The notes: generated from the letters alone by a model not told the origin. A DNA stretch of 48,665 bases from Phenylobacterium sp. (GCF_030654915.1 NZ_JAURWM010000145.1:1-48665); one strand, 5' to 3'; counted from the stretch's first letter, positions 8,902 through 17,021 are shown. Made by a program: numbers and translations.

Positions 8902-9375
8902 ATGGCGAAGAACACGATCTGTCTCTGGTTCGACAACGACGCCGAGGCGGCCGCCCGATTCTACGCCGAGACCTTTCCGGACAGCGCGGTCAGCGCCGTG
9001 CGGCGCGCGCCAAGCGACTATCCGTCCGGCAAGAAGGGCGACGTGCTGACCGTCGAGTTCACGGTCGCCGGCATTCCTTGCCTTGGCCTGAATGGCGGAC
9101 CGGCCTTCAAGCATGACGAAGCCTTCTCGTTCCAGATCGCCACCGACGATCAGGAGGAGACCGACCGTTACTGGAACGCCATCGTCGACAATGGCGGCCA
9201 GGAGAGCGCCTGCGGGTGGTGCAAGGACCGCTGGGGGCTTTCCTGGCAAATCACCCCGCGCGTCCTGACCGAGGCGATGGCGGCGGGCGGCGACGAAGCC
9301 AGGCGCGCGTTTGAAGCCATGATGAACATGACCAAGATCGACGTCGCGGCGATCGACGCGGCGCGGCGCGGTTAA
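8902..9375 (+). CDS. VOC family protein (PhnB-like)
   Basis: Vicinal-oxygen-chelate (glyoxalase/bleomycin-resistance fold) protein of the PhnB/3-demethylubiquinone-methyltransferase-like subgroup, 157 aa. Characteristic text is LWFDNDAEAAARFYAETF at the start, VEFTVAGIPCLGLNGGPAF in the middle, and DRYWNAIVDNGGQESACGWCKDRWGLSWQITP in the C-terminal repeat, including the GWCKDRWG signature of this subgroup. ATG 8902 follows GAAAGGAA at good spacing; the longer upstream frame (8851) is not needed. Proteins of this subgroup are widespread and mostly uncharacterised, so no substrate is assigned. Confidence 0.88.
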   Translation: MAKNTICLWFDNDAEAAARFYAETFPDSAVSAVRRAPSDYPSGKKGDVLTVEFTVAGIPCLGLNGGPAFKHDEAFSFQIATDDQEETDRYWNAIVDNGGQESACGWCKDRWGLSWQITPRVLTEAMAAGGDEARRAFEAMMNMTKIDVAAIDAARRG

Positions 9376-9437
9376 GGCGCCGCCGCGTTCCGGACGCGGG
9401 CTCGGCCGGAAGTTCGTGGCGGTCCAGGGCCGGGCGA

Positions 9438-10091
9438 TCAGCCGGTCGATGGGCGGCCGGTGAAGACCGCGAGTTGCGCGTCGAAGGCGCGCTGGTAGGC
9501 GGGACGTGCTTCGCCGCGGGCGATGTAGGCGCAGAGGTTCGGGCGTTCCTCCAGCAGACCCGACCCGGCCAATCGGCGCAGCACGGTCACCATCAGCAGA
9601 TCGCCGGCGCTGAACTCATCGTCAAGCCAGTCGGTGTCGCCAAGCCGACTGGAGAGCTGGTCCAGTTGGACGCGCACGCGCCCCTCGATGATCGGCAGGC
9701 GCTCATTGTACCAGGGCTTGTCGCGCTCGATGAGCGTGGCCATGGAGCGCTCGACGATAGGCGGTTCGACCGTGCTGAGCGCGGCGAACATCCAGGTGAC
9801 GGCGCGCGCCCGGGCGTTCGCGTCGCCGGGCAGCAGGCCGGCATGGTGCTGGGCGATGTGGAGGACGATCGCGCCGGACTCGAAGAGGACGAGATCGCCG
9901 TCTTCATAGGTCGGGATCTGGCCGAACGGATGAAGCGCACGGTGGGCCGGCTCCTTCATCGCGGCGAACGACAGGAGCCGGACGTCGTAGGCTTGGCCCA
10001 CCTCCTCGAGCGCCCAGCGAACCCCCATGTCGCGCGCTAGCCCCCGGCCGCGATCAGGTGAAGTTTCGAAGGCGGTGATGGTGATGGTCAT
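9438..10091 (-). CDS. Glutathione S-transferase family protein
   Basis: GST-fold protein of 217 aa. The thioredoxin-like N-terminal domain shows RWALEEVGQAYDVRLL, HPFGQIPTYEDGDLVLFESGAIVLHIA, including the cis-Pro (QIPT) and the glutathione-contacting ES pair. An all-helical C-terminal domain follows with DEFSAGDLLMVTVLRRL, matching the conserved N-capping box/Asp. The start is set at ATG 10091; the in-frame extension to 10313 is Arg/Pro-rich and overlaps the HAD gene's antisense-like codons. Likely glutathione conjugation or peroxide handling; substrate unknown. The neighbouring HAD gene is on the same strand but 85 nt upstream. Confidence 0.9.
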   Translation of the reverse strand: MTITITAFETSPDRGRGLARDMGVRWALEEVGQAYDVRLLSFAAMKEPAHRALHPFGQIPTYEDGDLVLFESGAIVLHIAQHHAGLLPGDANARARAVTWMFAALSTVEPPIVERSMATLIERDKPWYNERLPIIEGRVRVQLDQLSSRLGDTDWLDDEFSAGDLLMVTVLRRLAGSGLLEERPNLCAYIARGEARPAYQRAFDAQLAVFTGRPSTG

Positions 10092-10176
10092 CGGCGAACT
10101 CCGAACAGCCGCACGATCACCCAGCGGCGCCATCGTTGACAATAGGAAGCCGAACGATGTGGCCCCGAGCTGGCGC

Positions 10177-10845
10177 CTAGGCGGTCGCCATGGCCAGGGC
10201 GGCCGCCGCGAGACTGGCCGGTTCGAACACCAGGCCGTCGGCGCCGGCGGCCTCCAGTTCCTCCTGGGTCCCGTAACCCCAGAGGACGCCGAGGGCGCGC
10301 ATCTTGTTCGCATGCGCTCCCGTGACGTCGAAGCCGCGGTCGCCGACCATCACGCAACGGCTCGGCGCCAGCCCATGGCGTTCGACGATGTGAGCGATAA
10401 GCTCAGGCTTGTGGTCCAGGGCGCCGCCAGGCTCCGAGCCATGGATGGCGCTGAAGGCGTCATCGAGGCCGATATGTTCGAGAATGCGCTGGGCGAACTC
10501 CCGACGTTTTGACGTCGCCAGGATAAGCTGGGCTCCGGCGTCCCGCAGGGCGCGCAACGCCTCAGCGACGCCAGGGTAGGGCAGGCTGGCGAACAGCCCG
10601 CGCTGCCCGTAATCGGCGCGATAGGCGGCCACCGCCTCGGTCACCCGATCGTCCCCGTACCGTTCCAGCAGCCACCGCATGACGTCCTCGATCGGCGGGC
10701 CGATGAGCGCAGACAGGTCGCCAAAGGGCTCGGGCGCATGCCCCAGGGCGCGGAGCGCCGCATGGCAGCTGGACAGGATGCCCGGTTCTGAATCGATGAG
10801 CGTGCCGTCGAGATCCAAGAGCACGGTGGGAGCGGGCGAGAGCAT
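10177..10845 (-). CDS. HAD family hydrolase (phosphoglycolate phosphatase-like)
   Basis: Haloacid-dehalogenase superfamily phosphatase of 222 aa. Motif I is LLDLDGTLID with nucleophile Asp11 and Asp13, motif II is ILATSK, motif III the Lys in DHKPELI, and motif IV MVGDRGFDVTGA. The helical cap between motifs I and II is of the C1 type typical of phosphoglycolate phosphatases and beta-phosphoglucomutases. It may act on a small phosphorylated metabolite. The gene lies on the same strand as the GST downstream and shares no visible regulatory element with it. Confidence 0.9.
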   Translation of the reverse strand: MLSPAPTVLLDLDGTLIDSEPGILSSCHAALRALGHAPEPFGDLSALIGPPIEDVMRWLLERYGDDRVTEAVAAYRADYGQRGLFASLPYPGVAEALRALRDAGAQLILATSKRREFAQRILEHIGLDDAFSAIHGSEPGGALDHKPELIAHIVERHGLAPSRCVMVGDRGFDVTGAHANKMRALGVLWGYGTQEELEAAGADGLVFEPASLAAAALAMATA

Positions 10846-10888
10846 GGCTGAGCTTAGCGCATGTTGCTGGGCGATCTACCGGCCGCGC

Positions 10889-11719
10889 CTATCGCTGCGA
10901 GGCGCCGGCGGTTCCTTTCACGAACAGCAGGTCCGACCAGCGCCAGTCGTTTTCGCCGAGCACCAGCCGGGCCGAGCCGGAGCCGTCCTTGAGCGAGACC
11001 ACGACGAGGCCGCGCACCCGCTCCTTGCGGCAGGCCTCCGGCGCGAAGCCGATCTCCCACATCATCGCCTCGCGGACCGCGGCCAGGCCGCCGCCCTCCT
11101 GGCCCGGGTGACGGACCCAGCCGCCGTTCCAGACCATGATCGCCTTGCCGCGATGGACCTGGGTGACCGCGCTCTGGACCATCGGGTCCTTGCGCAGCGC
11201 CCGTTGCAGCCGCGCCAGCATGTCGCAATCGCCGCCGGCTTGGCCTGAGCCCGCGCCAGAACCGCCGCCTGAACCGGAGCCAGCGGTCGCCGCCCCGGCC
11301 AGCTGGGCCTCGCTGACCTCGACGGCGGTGTCGGCGGCGGGGGCCTCGGCGGCTGGCAGCGGCTTGACGTCGGGCGGGGCCGGCAGAAGCGCCTTGCGGG
11401 CCTTGACCGGGCTGCGCTTGGGCGGCGTCGGCTCGGGGACCGGCGGCGTAGGCGTGACGGGGGCGGGCGGCTCTGGCGCCGGATCAGGCGCCGGGACGGG
11501 GATCGGGACCGGAGCCGGGGGCGGGACCAGGAAGCGTGGGGCCACCAGCTCCACCAACATCGGCTCGGAGACCACGGCCATCGGCGGCGATGGCGCTGCG
11601 TTGAGCAGCGCCAGCACGATCAGCCCGTGGCCTGCGAGGCTGGCCGCCGCGGTCAGGGGACGGCGCCGTTTCGCGAGCACGCGGCGGGTTCGCGCCGTGA
11701 AGCTTAGAGGGTCGCTCAC
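10889..11719 (-). CDS. TonB-like energy transducer with Pro-rich periplasmic linker
   Basis: A 276-aa inner-membrane-anchored protein built like TonB. It has a basic N-terminus, a single membrane helix (about residues 22-42, LTAAASLAGHGLIVLALL), then PMLVELVAPRF as in many TonB-family proteins. A long Pro/Ala/Val linker with PxP repeats (about residues 60-130) is followed by a Gly/Ser-rich hinge and a ~110-aa globular C-terminal domain with two Cys (GGDCDML and PEACRKE), possibly disulfide-bonded. The canonical TonB C-terminal YP motif is not evident, so it may be a divergent TonB or a paralogue serving a specific receptor. It lies just after an OmpA-type lipoprotein gene on the same strand (22-nt gap), probably co-transcribed. 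Confidence 0.65.
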   Translation of the reverse strand: MSDPLSFTARTRRVLAKRRRPLTAAASLAGHGLIVLALLNAAPSPPMAVVSEPMLVELVAPRFLVPPPAPVPIPVPAPDPAPEPPAPVTPTPPVPEPTPPKRSPVKARKALLPAPPDVKPLPAAEAPAADTAVEVSEAQLAGAATAGSGSGGGSGAGSGQAGGDCDMLARLQRALRKDPMVQSAVTQVHRGKAIMVWNGGWVRHPGQEGGGLAAVREAMMWEIGFAPEACRKERVRGLVVVSLKDGSGSARLVLGENDWRWSDLLFVKGTAGASQR

Positions 11720-11741
11720 GGCGCGCGTCCGACAGGCGCCG

Positions 11742-12311
11742 CTAGGCCAGGACGATCAGGACGACGCGGCGGTTGGCCTCGCGGCCGGCCTTGCCGGCGC
11801 CTTCGCCGGCCGGCGAGTCGGCGCCGTAGGAGATGGTGGCGATACGGTTGAGCGCCACGCCCTGCTTGCTCAGATAGCGACGCACCGCCTCGGCGCGGGC
11901 CTCGCCCAGGCGATAGGCGCCGGCCTTGCCTTCGGCCGCGTCAGTGTGGCCCTGGACCTCGATATAGACGTTGCGGTTGTCGCCCTTCAGCTTGCTGACG
12001 AAGGCGTCGAGCCGGGCCTGTGCCTCGGGCGACAAGGTCGCCTTGCCGGCGGCGAACTTGATGCTGTCGTCCGACAGCATCGGGGCATAGACGAACTTGC
12101 CCTGCGCCAGCTTGCCGGCGGCGTCGGCGCGTTGCAGCGCCTCGCGCGCCGTGGCGTCGACGCCCTGGATGCGGGTTTCATGGCCGTCGACGCGGGCGGA
12201 GACCACTCCCACCTGCTCGTTGACAAAATCCTTGGTGGCGCAGCCCGCCAGGCTGGCGGCGCCCAACAAGATCGCTCCGGTGATCGCAAATTTCGGCATG
12301 TTCAGCAGCAT
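11742..12311 (-). CDS. OmpA family outer-membrane lipoprotein
   Basis: A 189-aa lipoprotein. The signal peptide ends in a LAGC lipobox near residue 23, followed by a helical, coiled-coil-like segment (VDGHETRIQGVDATAREALQ). The C-terminal OmpA/MotB peptidoglycan-binding domain has IKFAAGKATLSPEAQ, EVQGHTDA, YRLGEARAEAVRRYL and REANRRVVL. The start is ATG 12311, placed 7 nt after GGAGGG. The expected role is tethering the outer membrane to peptidoglycan. The TonB-like gene follows 22 nt downstream on the same strand, suggesting an envelope module in the manner of Pal/TolA or TonB systems; that link is inferred. Confidence 0.88.
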   Translation of the reverse strand: MLLNMPKFAITGAILLGAASLAGCATKDFVNEQVGVVSARVDGHETRIQGVDATAREALQRADAAGKLAQGKFVYAPMLSDDSIKFAAGKATLSPEAQARLDAFVSKLKGDNRNVYIEVQGHTDAAEGKAGAYRLGEARAEAVRRYLSKQGVALNRIATISYGADSPAGEGAGKAGREANRRVVLIVLA

Positions 12312-12492
12312 GAGAAGTCCCTCCAATTGGGTTCATTCGAACCGTAGTTATTCCCTCAAGGAGCGACTCCATCGGGTCCGAAGAGGGCGGATTGTGGGCG
12401 TAGCTTGGCTGTAGGGCCGCCTGATCGGCCGTGACAGGCGAGGTCAAGGCGGTGCAGGCTTCGTCGCGGCGAGGCGGCGGCAGGGGGGATCG

Positions 12493-13164
12493 ATGGACTT
12501 CATAAAATTCGTCAGGTCGCTGGAGGAGTTCCTCTACGAGGTCCTGGCCTGGATCCTGTTCTACCCGCGCACGCTGTGGATGGTGGCCGCCCATCCGATT
12601 CGCTCGCTGCAGTACACGGTCTCCGAAGAGCGGGAGATACAGGACGAGCAGTACACCGACACGGTGAGCCCGCCGCTGTTCCTGATGCTGACCCTCAGCA
12701 TCGCGCACCTGATCGAGATGGCCGCGCATGTGCGGCTGCCGTCGGACCTGGCGGGGCCGTTCGGCCAGCTGATGGCGTCCGACCAGAACCTGCTGATCTT
12801 TCGTTCGCTGCTGTTCGCGCTGTTCCCGCTGATGTTGGCCGCCGAGCAGGTGGCGCTGAGCGGCCAGCCGCTGACCCGCCAGAGCCTGCGCACGCCCTTC
12901 TTCGGCCAGTGCTACGTCGGCTCGCTCCTGACCCTGTTGCTGAGCATCGCCTCCATCGTGGCGCGGATGCCGACAATCGGGGCCGTCGGCTGGGTGATCA
13001 TGGCGGCGGCCTTCGCCTGGTATGCGAGCGTCCAGGCTGTGTGGTTCTCGGTCAATTACGGTCTGTCGCCGGTGCGGAGCGCGGCCCTGGCGCTGCGCGC
13101 GCTCTTCAAGGCGGTGACGATCGTCGCCTTGGCGGGGGTGATCATCGCATTTGGCGGCGCATGA
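12493..13164 (+). CDS. Integral membrane protein of unknown function
   Basis: A 223-aa protein with about five hydrophobic spans. The first half has the amphipathic WILFYPRTLWMVAAHPI. Spans follow at LFLMLTLSIAHLI, LLIFRSLLFALFPLMLAA, YVGSLLTLLLSIASIV, IGAVGWVIMAAAFAWYA and LFKAVTIVALAGVIIAFGG. The overall plan resembles YIP1-like small membrane proteins, but I do not recognise the family with confidence. ATG 12493 follows a purine-rich GGGGGGAT. It is divergent from the OmpA lipoprotein across about 180 nt. Confidence 0.7.
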   Translation: MDFIKFVRSLEEFLYEVLAWILFYPRTLWMVAAHPIRSLQYTVSEEREIQDEQYTDTVSPPLFLMLTLSIAHLIEMAAHVRLPSDLAGPFGQLMASDQNLLIFRSLLFALFPLMLAAEQVALSGQPLTRQSLRTPFFGQCYVGSLLTLLLSIASIVARMPTIGAVGWVIMAAAFAWYASVQAVWFSVNYGLSPVRSAALALRALFKAVTIVALAGVIIAFGGA

Positions 13165-13268
13165 GGCGCATTGGCGCCGAACGTGAACCTTGGAGCCGGT
13201 CAGAACGTTAGGTGTCCCAGCACTGCACGCATGTCGTGCGCCGGGACCCTGACTTGGAGGGCTGTGGC

Positions 13269-13739
13269 GTGAATTTCAGGATGCGAACCGCGGCCGTGGC
13301 CGCATTGGGCCTGGCCCTGATCGGCGGCCCTGGCGCGCAAGCCGCGCCGTTCGATGCGATCAGCTTCCGCAAGGGCGAGAGCGCCCTGGTCTATGATGTC
13401 GGCAGCGTCACACGCGACGGGATCAACGCCCACGCCTGGGTCTATCAGATCGTCCGCACGCCGATGGACGGGGCGAGCATGGTGGCGACCTATCGGGAAT
13501 TTGGCTGCGACATGGGGCGCACGCGCGATATCTCGCGCCGGTTCGTGTCCCCGGCCGGGGTGACGCTGCGCGCGGTGGAGACGCCGGGCGAGTGGCAGAC
13601 CGTGAACCCGGGCGACGACCGCTTCGACCTGCTGGACAAGGTCTGCGCCGGCAAGCCGACGCGGGTCTCGGGCCAGAGCATGTCGATCTTCGACTTCCAG
13701 GCGGTGGTCCGCGACGCGCTGATGAATGGACCGAAATAG
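13269..13739 (+). CDS. Secreted surface-adhesin-E-like protein
   Basis: A 156-aa exported protein. The GTG at 13269 sits 7 nt after a strong GGAGGG, and the product opens with a signal peptide (RTAAVAALGLALIGGPGAQA). The mature part, with LVYDVGSVTRDG, AHAWVYQIVRTP, FGCDMGRTRDISRRF and DLLDKVCAGK, resembles the surface-adhesin protein E/CNP1-like domain found in many proteobacterial exported proteins. Two Cys (FGCD and KVCAG) may form a disulfide. Function is unknown. Confidence 0.65.
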   Translation: MNFRMRTAAVAALGLALIGGPGAQAAPFDAISFRKGESALVYDVGSVTRDGINAHAWVYQIVRTPMDGASMVATYREFGCDMGRTRDISRRFVSPAGVTLRAVETPGEWQTVNPGDDRFDLLDKVCAGKPTRVSGQSMSIFDFQAVVRDALMNGPK

Positions 13740-13793
13740 AACGACGGCCCCGCCGATCGACGAGGCCGCGTCCTGCCCTAAGCCGTCGCTACG

Positions 13794-14237
13794 CTAGCAG
13801 GCGTACTGACGGGTGATGGTCGAGGGCCGGCCGCTGTAGCGGTCGTAGACGCGTTCGCGGCTGGTGCAGACCCGCGGGGCGTAGGCGTAGCGATCTTGGC
13901 CATAGCCGTAGGGAGCGGCGTACCCGCCGCCGCCATAGTAGGGCTGCTGATAGCCGTTGCCGTAGTAGCTGTTGCCGTAGGCGCCGGGGTAGCCCTGCTG
14001 TTGATAGCCGTTGTCGTAATAGTAGGACGAGTTGCGCTTGTTGCTGTTGGAGCTGGCGACGGCCGCCCCGATCGCCAAGCCGACAATCCCGGCGGCGATG
14101 GCTATGCCGGCGTCGTTGTTGTTGCTCTTGTGGCGGTTGGAATAGCGGTAAGGCTCGGCCTGGGCCGGGCCGGCGACGGCCGCGACGCTACCGGCGATCG
14201 TTAGGGCCGCCACTGCTGCAGTAAGTATCTTGTTCAT
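13794..14237 (-). CDS. Secreted Tyr/Gly/Gln-rich protein
   Basis: A 147-aa exported protein with an optimal ribosome site (GGAGG) before ATG 14237, then a signal peptide ending GPAQA. A glycine-zipper-like hydrophobic segment (AGIAIAAGIVGLAIGAAVAS) follows, then low-complexity Tyr/Asn/Gln/Gly repeats (YYYDNGYQQQGYPGAYGNS, YYGNGYQQPYYGGGGY). A compact C-terminal block carries two Cys (RVCTSRERVYDRYSG ... RQYAC). Such proteins occur as envelope-associated BA14K/glycine-zipper-like products in alphaproteobacteria; the exact family is not recognised. The longer frame to 14588 lacks protein-like sequence. The downstream side faces the adhesin-E-like gene convergently. Confidence 0.75.
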   Translation of the reverse strand: MNKILTAAVAALTIAGSVAAVAGPAQAEPYRYSNRHKSNNNDAGIAIAAGIVGLAIGAAVASSNSNKRNSSYYYDNGYQQQGYPGAYGNSYYGNGYQQPYYGGGGYAAPYGYGQDRYAYAPRVCTSRERVYDRYSGRPSTITRQYAC

Positions 14238-14302
14238 GCTGACCTCCTTCCGGCTTTGTCCAGATGAGGATGGCCGGGGTTCAGGAGACACTTTCTCAAT
14301 GT

Positions 14303-14324
14303 CAGGCTGAATGCAGGCTGAATG
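14303..14324. repeat. 11-bp direct repeat (CAGGCTGAATG twice)
   Basis: Two head-to-tail copies of CAGGCTGAATG lie in the divergent spacer between the Tyr/Gly-rich secreted protein and the small lipoprotein. They are tandem half-sites in a promoter-bearing spacer, so they could bind a regulator; no protein is proposed. Confidence 0.4.
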
Positions 14325-14453
14325 GGCCTGAAAAGCTGAAAAAGGCGAGGAAACCACCTTCCTCCCCGCCGTGTCATCGGCGCGCCTTGATGGCGCCATA
14401 CGGGTCTCGCTAATGGCGCGCCCCGCATTTGGGCGACCTTGATGGAGTGCTTC

Positions 14454-14870
14454 GTGATCAAACTTCCCATGGCGATCCTGGTGGCGGCGCTGGGGCTGGC
14501 GGCCTGCCAGCCGGGCGAGAAGAGCGCGGGCGGAGCCCAGGGCGGCGACCCCTATGCCGGGCTCGACGGCGCCATCAAGACTTGGCACGCACAGATCAAG
14601 GCGACCGACGCCCAGTGCAAGGACCGGTCGGAAGGCCAGCAGTGCCAGGGCTTCGCGGTGGCCTGCAAGGGCGAGCGGCCGATCACGTCGGACGAGGCGG
14701 CCCAGGGCATGACCGCCAAGGTGGCGGTGGCCATGGGCTGGGAAGGCTGGGACCCCAAGCGCGCGGAATACCGCTCGGCCTCGAGCACGTCGGAGTTCCA
14801 GAAGGTCGGCGGCGCGTGGAAGCGGCTGGCCACCGGTCCGGTGAACCTTTCGACCTGCGTGGCGTCCTAA
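14454..14870 (+). CDS. Small lipoprotein of unknown function
   Basis: A 138-aa predicted lipoprotein. GTG 14454 lies 6 nt after GGAG and opens a signal peptide with a lipobox LAAC (KLPMAILVAALGLAAC). The mature domain, with IKTWHAQIKATDAQC, QCQGFAVACKGERPI, AVAMGWEGWDPKRAEYRS and VNLSTCVAS, holds several Cys and a conserved-looking GW(E)GWDP segment. In-frame ATG 14442 and TTG 14439 are alternative starts but fit the ribosome site less well. I do not recognise the family. Confidence 0.7.
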   Translation: MIKLPMAILVAALGLAACQPGEKSAGGAQGGDPYAGLDGAIKTWHAQIKATDAQCKDRSEGQQCQGFAVACKGERPITSDEAAQGMTAKVAVAMGWEGWDPKRAEYRSASSTSEFQKVGGAWKRLATGPVNLSTCVAS

Positions 14871-14877
14871 GGCAGGC

Positions 14878-15804
14878 TCAGACCTGGCGGCGCGTATAGG
14901 GCGCTAGCGCCGGGTCGTCGGCGACGCAGGCCAGCAGCCAGTCGCGGAAGGCCCTGATCTTCGGCGCGCGGGCGCGGTCGGCTGGATAGGCCAGCCAATA
15001 GCCGTCGTCGTAGTGGGCGTAGATCTCGAACGGCGTGACGATCCGGCCGGCGGCGATGTCGCCGGCGAAGAAGAACGGGCAGGCCAGGGCGATCCCCTGG
15101 CCGCCGATGGCCGAGGCGACCTCCAGGGTCTGGCTGTCGCCGGTCAGGCGCGGGGGCGCGGCGTTCTCCCGTCGCGGCCCGACGCCGGCGGCGGCGAACC
15201 AGACCTCCCATTCCTCCGGCACGCCGATCAGCGGGGCGCTCAGGAGGTCCTCAGGCCGGGTCAGGCCGCCCAGCCGCTCGCGCATGGCCGGCGTGCAGAC
15301 CGGGGTATGGATGTTGGGGAACAGGTAGTCGGTGGCCAGGCCCGGCCAGTTTCCCGACCCGCTGCGCAGGGCGACGTCGACGTTCTCGCGGGCCAGATCG
15401 ACGAGGCGCGCGGAGGTGTCCAGCCGGACGGCGATCTGCGGGTGCTGGAGCTGGAAGGAGCCGATCCGGGGGGCCAGCCACTGGTTGGCGACGGTGGTGA
15501 ACGAGGTGATGGCCAGCACGCCTTCCTCGGTCTCGCTGAGGTCGGTCAGGGCGGTGCGCAGGATGGTCATGGCCTGGGTCGCCGCATGCGACAGCCGCTC
15601 ACCCGAGCCGGTCAGGGCCACTTCGCGCGGCAGCCGCAGGAACAGGGCCTGGTCCAGCCGGCGCTCCAGCGCCTTCACCTGCCAACTGACCGCGGCCTGG
15701 CTGATCCCCAGCTCCTCGGCCGCGCGGGTGAAGCTCTTCAGGCGGGCGGCCGCCTCGAAGACCCGGATGGCGTTGAGCGGGATGGATGAGAGGATGTCTG
15801 GCAT
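14878..15804 (-). CDS. LysR family transcriptional regulator, GcvA-like
   Basis: A 308-aa LysR-type regulator. The winged helix-turn-helix opens with PLNAIRVFEAAARLKSFTRAAEELGISQAAVSWQ, wording typical of the GcvA subgroup, then VKALERRLDQALFLR. The periplasmic-binding-like effector domain follows (LAITSFTTVANQWLAPRIG, VDVALRSG, IGGQGIALACPFFF). The convergent lipoprotein gene ends 7 nt away. An AT-rich inverted repeat covers the start codon (15802-15818) and a second lies further upstream (15867-15884), fitting autoregulation and control of the small divergent gene. Confidence 0.92.
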   Translation of the reverse strand: MPDILSSIPLNAIRVFEAAARLKSFTRAAEELGISQAAVSWQVKALERRLDQALFLRLPREVALTGSGERLSHAATQAMTILRTALTDLSETEEGVLAITSFTTVANQWLAPRIGSFQLQHPQIAVRLDTSARLVDLARENVDVALRSGSGNWPGLATDYLFPNIHTPVCTPAMRERLGGLTRPEDLLSAPLIGVPEEWEVWFAAAGVGPRRENAAPPRLTGDSQTLEVASAIGGQGIALACPFFFAGDIAAGRIVTPFEIYAHYDDGYWLAYPADRARAPKIRAFRDWLLACVADDPALAPYTRRQV

Positions 15805-15818
15805 AAGCTGAGTTTATG
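15802..15818. promoter_or_regulatory. Inverted repeat over the LysR start codon (candidate operator)
   Basis: CATAA-N7-TTATG, extendable to GCATA...TATGC over 15801-15823. It spans the ATG of the LysR gene and is AT-rich in GC-rich surroundings. LysR proteins commonly bind dyads of this size near their own promoters. Confidence 0.4.
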
Positions 15819-15866
15819 TATGCAGCAGGAACACGCGTTTGTCATCATCCCTCGCCCCGCCGATAT

Positions 15867-15884
15867 TCCGTTTTCTGAAACGGA
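15867..15884. promoter_or_regulatory. Inverted repeat TCCGTTT-N4-AAACGGA (candidate operator)
   Basis: Perfect 7-bp arms with a 4-nt spacer in the divergent region between the LysR gene and the small 56-aa gene, just before the latter's ribosome site. A LysR operator or a short hairpin are both possible. Confidence 0.45.
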
Positions 15885-15901
15885 TTTTGAGGAGCGAGGA
15901 G

Positions 15902-16072
15902 ATGGAAGAGCTGCACAGGTTGCATAAGGACGTTCCCTTTGGCTGGGTCGTCTGGCTGCAAGAGGTTTTCGCCGAACGGGCGCGTAAGGCCTCGCTCCGC
16001 GACCGACCCGCGCCGGTCACGCCGATGGGCCCGCAACCTTGCGACCTGCACCATCTCGCGGGACCGCATTAG
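15902..16072 (+). CDS. Small protein of unknown function divergent from LysR
   Basis: A 56-aa candidate protein starting MEELHRLHKDVPFGWVVWLQ. ATG 15902 is preceded by GAGGAGCGAGGAG, giving a good ribosome site. The N-terminal two thirds look like a genuine amphipathic, Trp-containing helix pair, while the C-terminus is Pro-rich. It is divergently paired with a LysR regulator and separated from it by two inverted repeats, which suggests regulation by that LysR. An upstream in-frame ATG at 15839 is possible but less likely. Family not recognised. Confidence 0.45.
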   Translation: MEELHRLHKDVPFGWVVWLQEVFAERARKASLRDRPAPVTPMGPQPCDLHHLAGPH

Positions 16073-16127
16073 GCGGGCGTTCTTGCTTGACCGCCTCGTC
16101 GTGATGATCGGTCTCGGCGGCGCTGGT

Positions 16128-16766
16128 TCAGGGCGTCGGCTGTGCTTGGGCGGGGATGAGCGCGTTGTCGATCTCGTCGGCGCGCAGGGCGGCGGGGCGC
16201 TGCAGGTGGCCCTCCACATAGGTCTCGAACGCCGGGCGCTTTTCGATTGTGCCGAAGTTCATCCCCCAGGACAGGTGGGAGGCGAGGTAGAGGTCGGCGG
16301 CCGTAAAGCCGTCTCCGACGAGATGGGCGCGGTCTTTGACCGCCCCCTCGACGGCGCCCAGGACGTCCTCCATGCAGCCGAAACCCAACGAGCTACGTTG
16401 CTCGTTCGTCGGTTCCAGGTTCACCACCTTGGCGCCCACGGCCTGCTCGATCGGCCCAGCCCCGAAGAACAGCCAGCGATAGTAGGGACCGCGTAGCCGA
16501 CTGTGCGCGGGGGGCGCGAGACCGGCTTTGGGGAATGCGTCGGCGAGGTATGCGCAGATGGCGGCGCACTCGGTGACGACCACCCCGTCATGGACTATGG
16601 CGGGCACCTTGCCCATGGGATTGATGGCGAGGTAGTCGGCGGCCTTCGCTTCTCCGGTCTCCCAGCGCAGGATTCTGGTCTCATAAGGCTGACCGACCTC
16701 TTCGAGCATCCAGCGGATGATGCGGCCACGCGACATGGGGTTGGTGTAGAAAACGAGGTCGGACAT
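16128..16766 (-). CDS. Glutathione S-transferase family protein
   Basis: GST-like protein of 212 aa. The thioredoxin-like domain carries LVFYTNPMSRGRIIRWMLEEVGQPYETRIL (active-site Ser in MSRGR) and INPMGKVPAIVHDGVVVTECAAICAYLADAF, with cis-Pro and the glutathione-contacting E-C pair. The helical domain includes VGDGFTAADLYLASHLSWGM. It is a paralogue of the GST at 9438-10091 but clearly different in sequence. ATG 16766 is the only sensible start. Probably cytoplasmic detoxification; substrate unknown. Confidence 0.9.
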   Translation of the reverse strand: MSDLVFYTNPMSRGRIIRWMLEEVGQPYETRILRWETGEAKAADYLAINPMGKVPAIVHDGVVVTECAAICAYLADAFPKAGLAPPAHSRLRGPYYRWLFFGAGPIEQAVGAKVVNLEPTNEQRSSLGFGCMEDVLGAVEGAVKDRAHLVGDGFTAADLYLASHLSWGMNFGTIEKRPAFETYVEGHLQRPAALRADEIDNALIPAQAQPTP

Positions 16767-16801
16767 GGTCGGCTCCAGTTGATTGCGACGACATATCCCG
16801 A

Positions 16802-16829
16802 GGCTGCTGACAGCGGTCTGGCAGCAGCC
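16802..16829. repeat. Inverted repeat GGCTGCTG-N12-CAGCAGCC
   Basis: Eight-base arms just upstream of the GST start. It could be an operator for that gene or a structural palindrome. The rest of the 16767-17021 spacer shows no gene. Confidence 0.4.
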
Positions 16830-17021
16830 GCTCTCGGCTGACGCCGATTATGGATGTCTCAGTTGGGTCGGGAGCGGAAACACGCCCACGGCCCACCCGC
16901 ATTCTCCTTGCCCGCAAGCGGCCTTTCGCGATGTCTGCGAGGGGTGGTGAGCGGACCTCGCTCGCGACACCAGCCAGCGGCCGCGCCCGCGAGTTCCGAG
17001 ATCCGCTAGATGACCGGCCCG

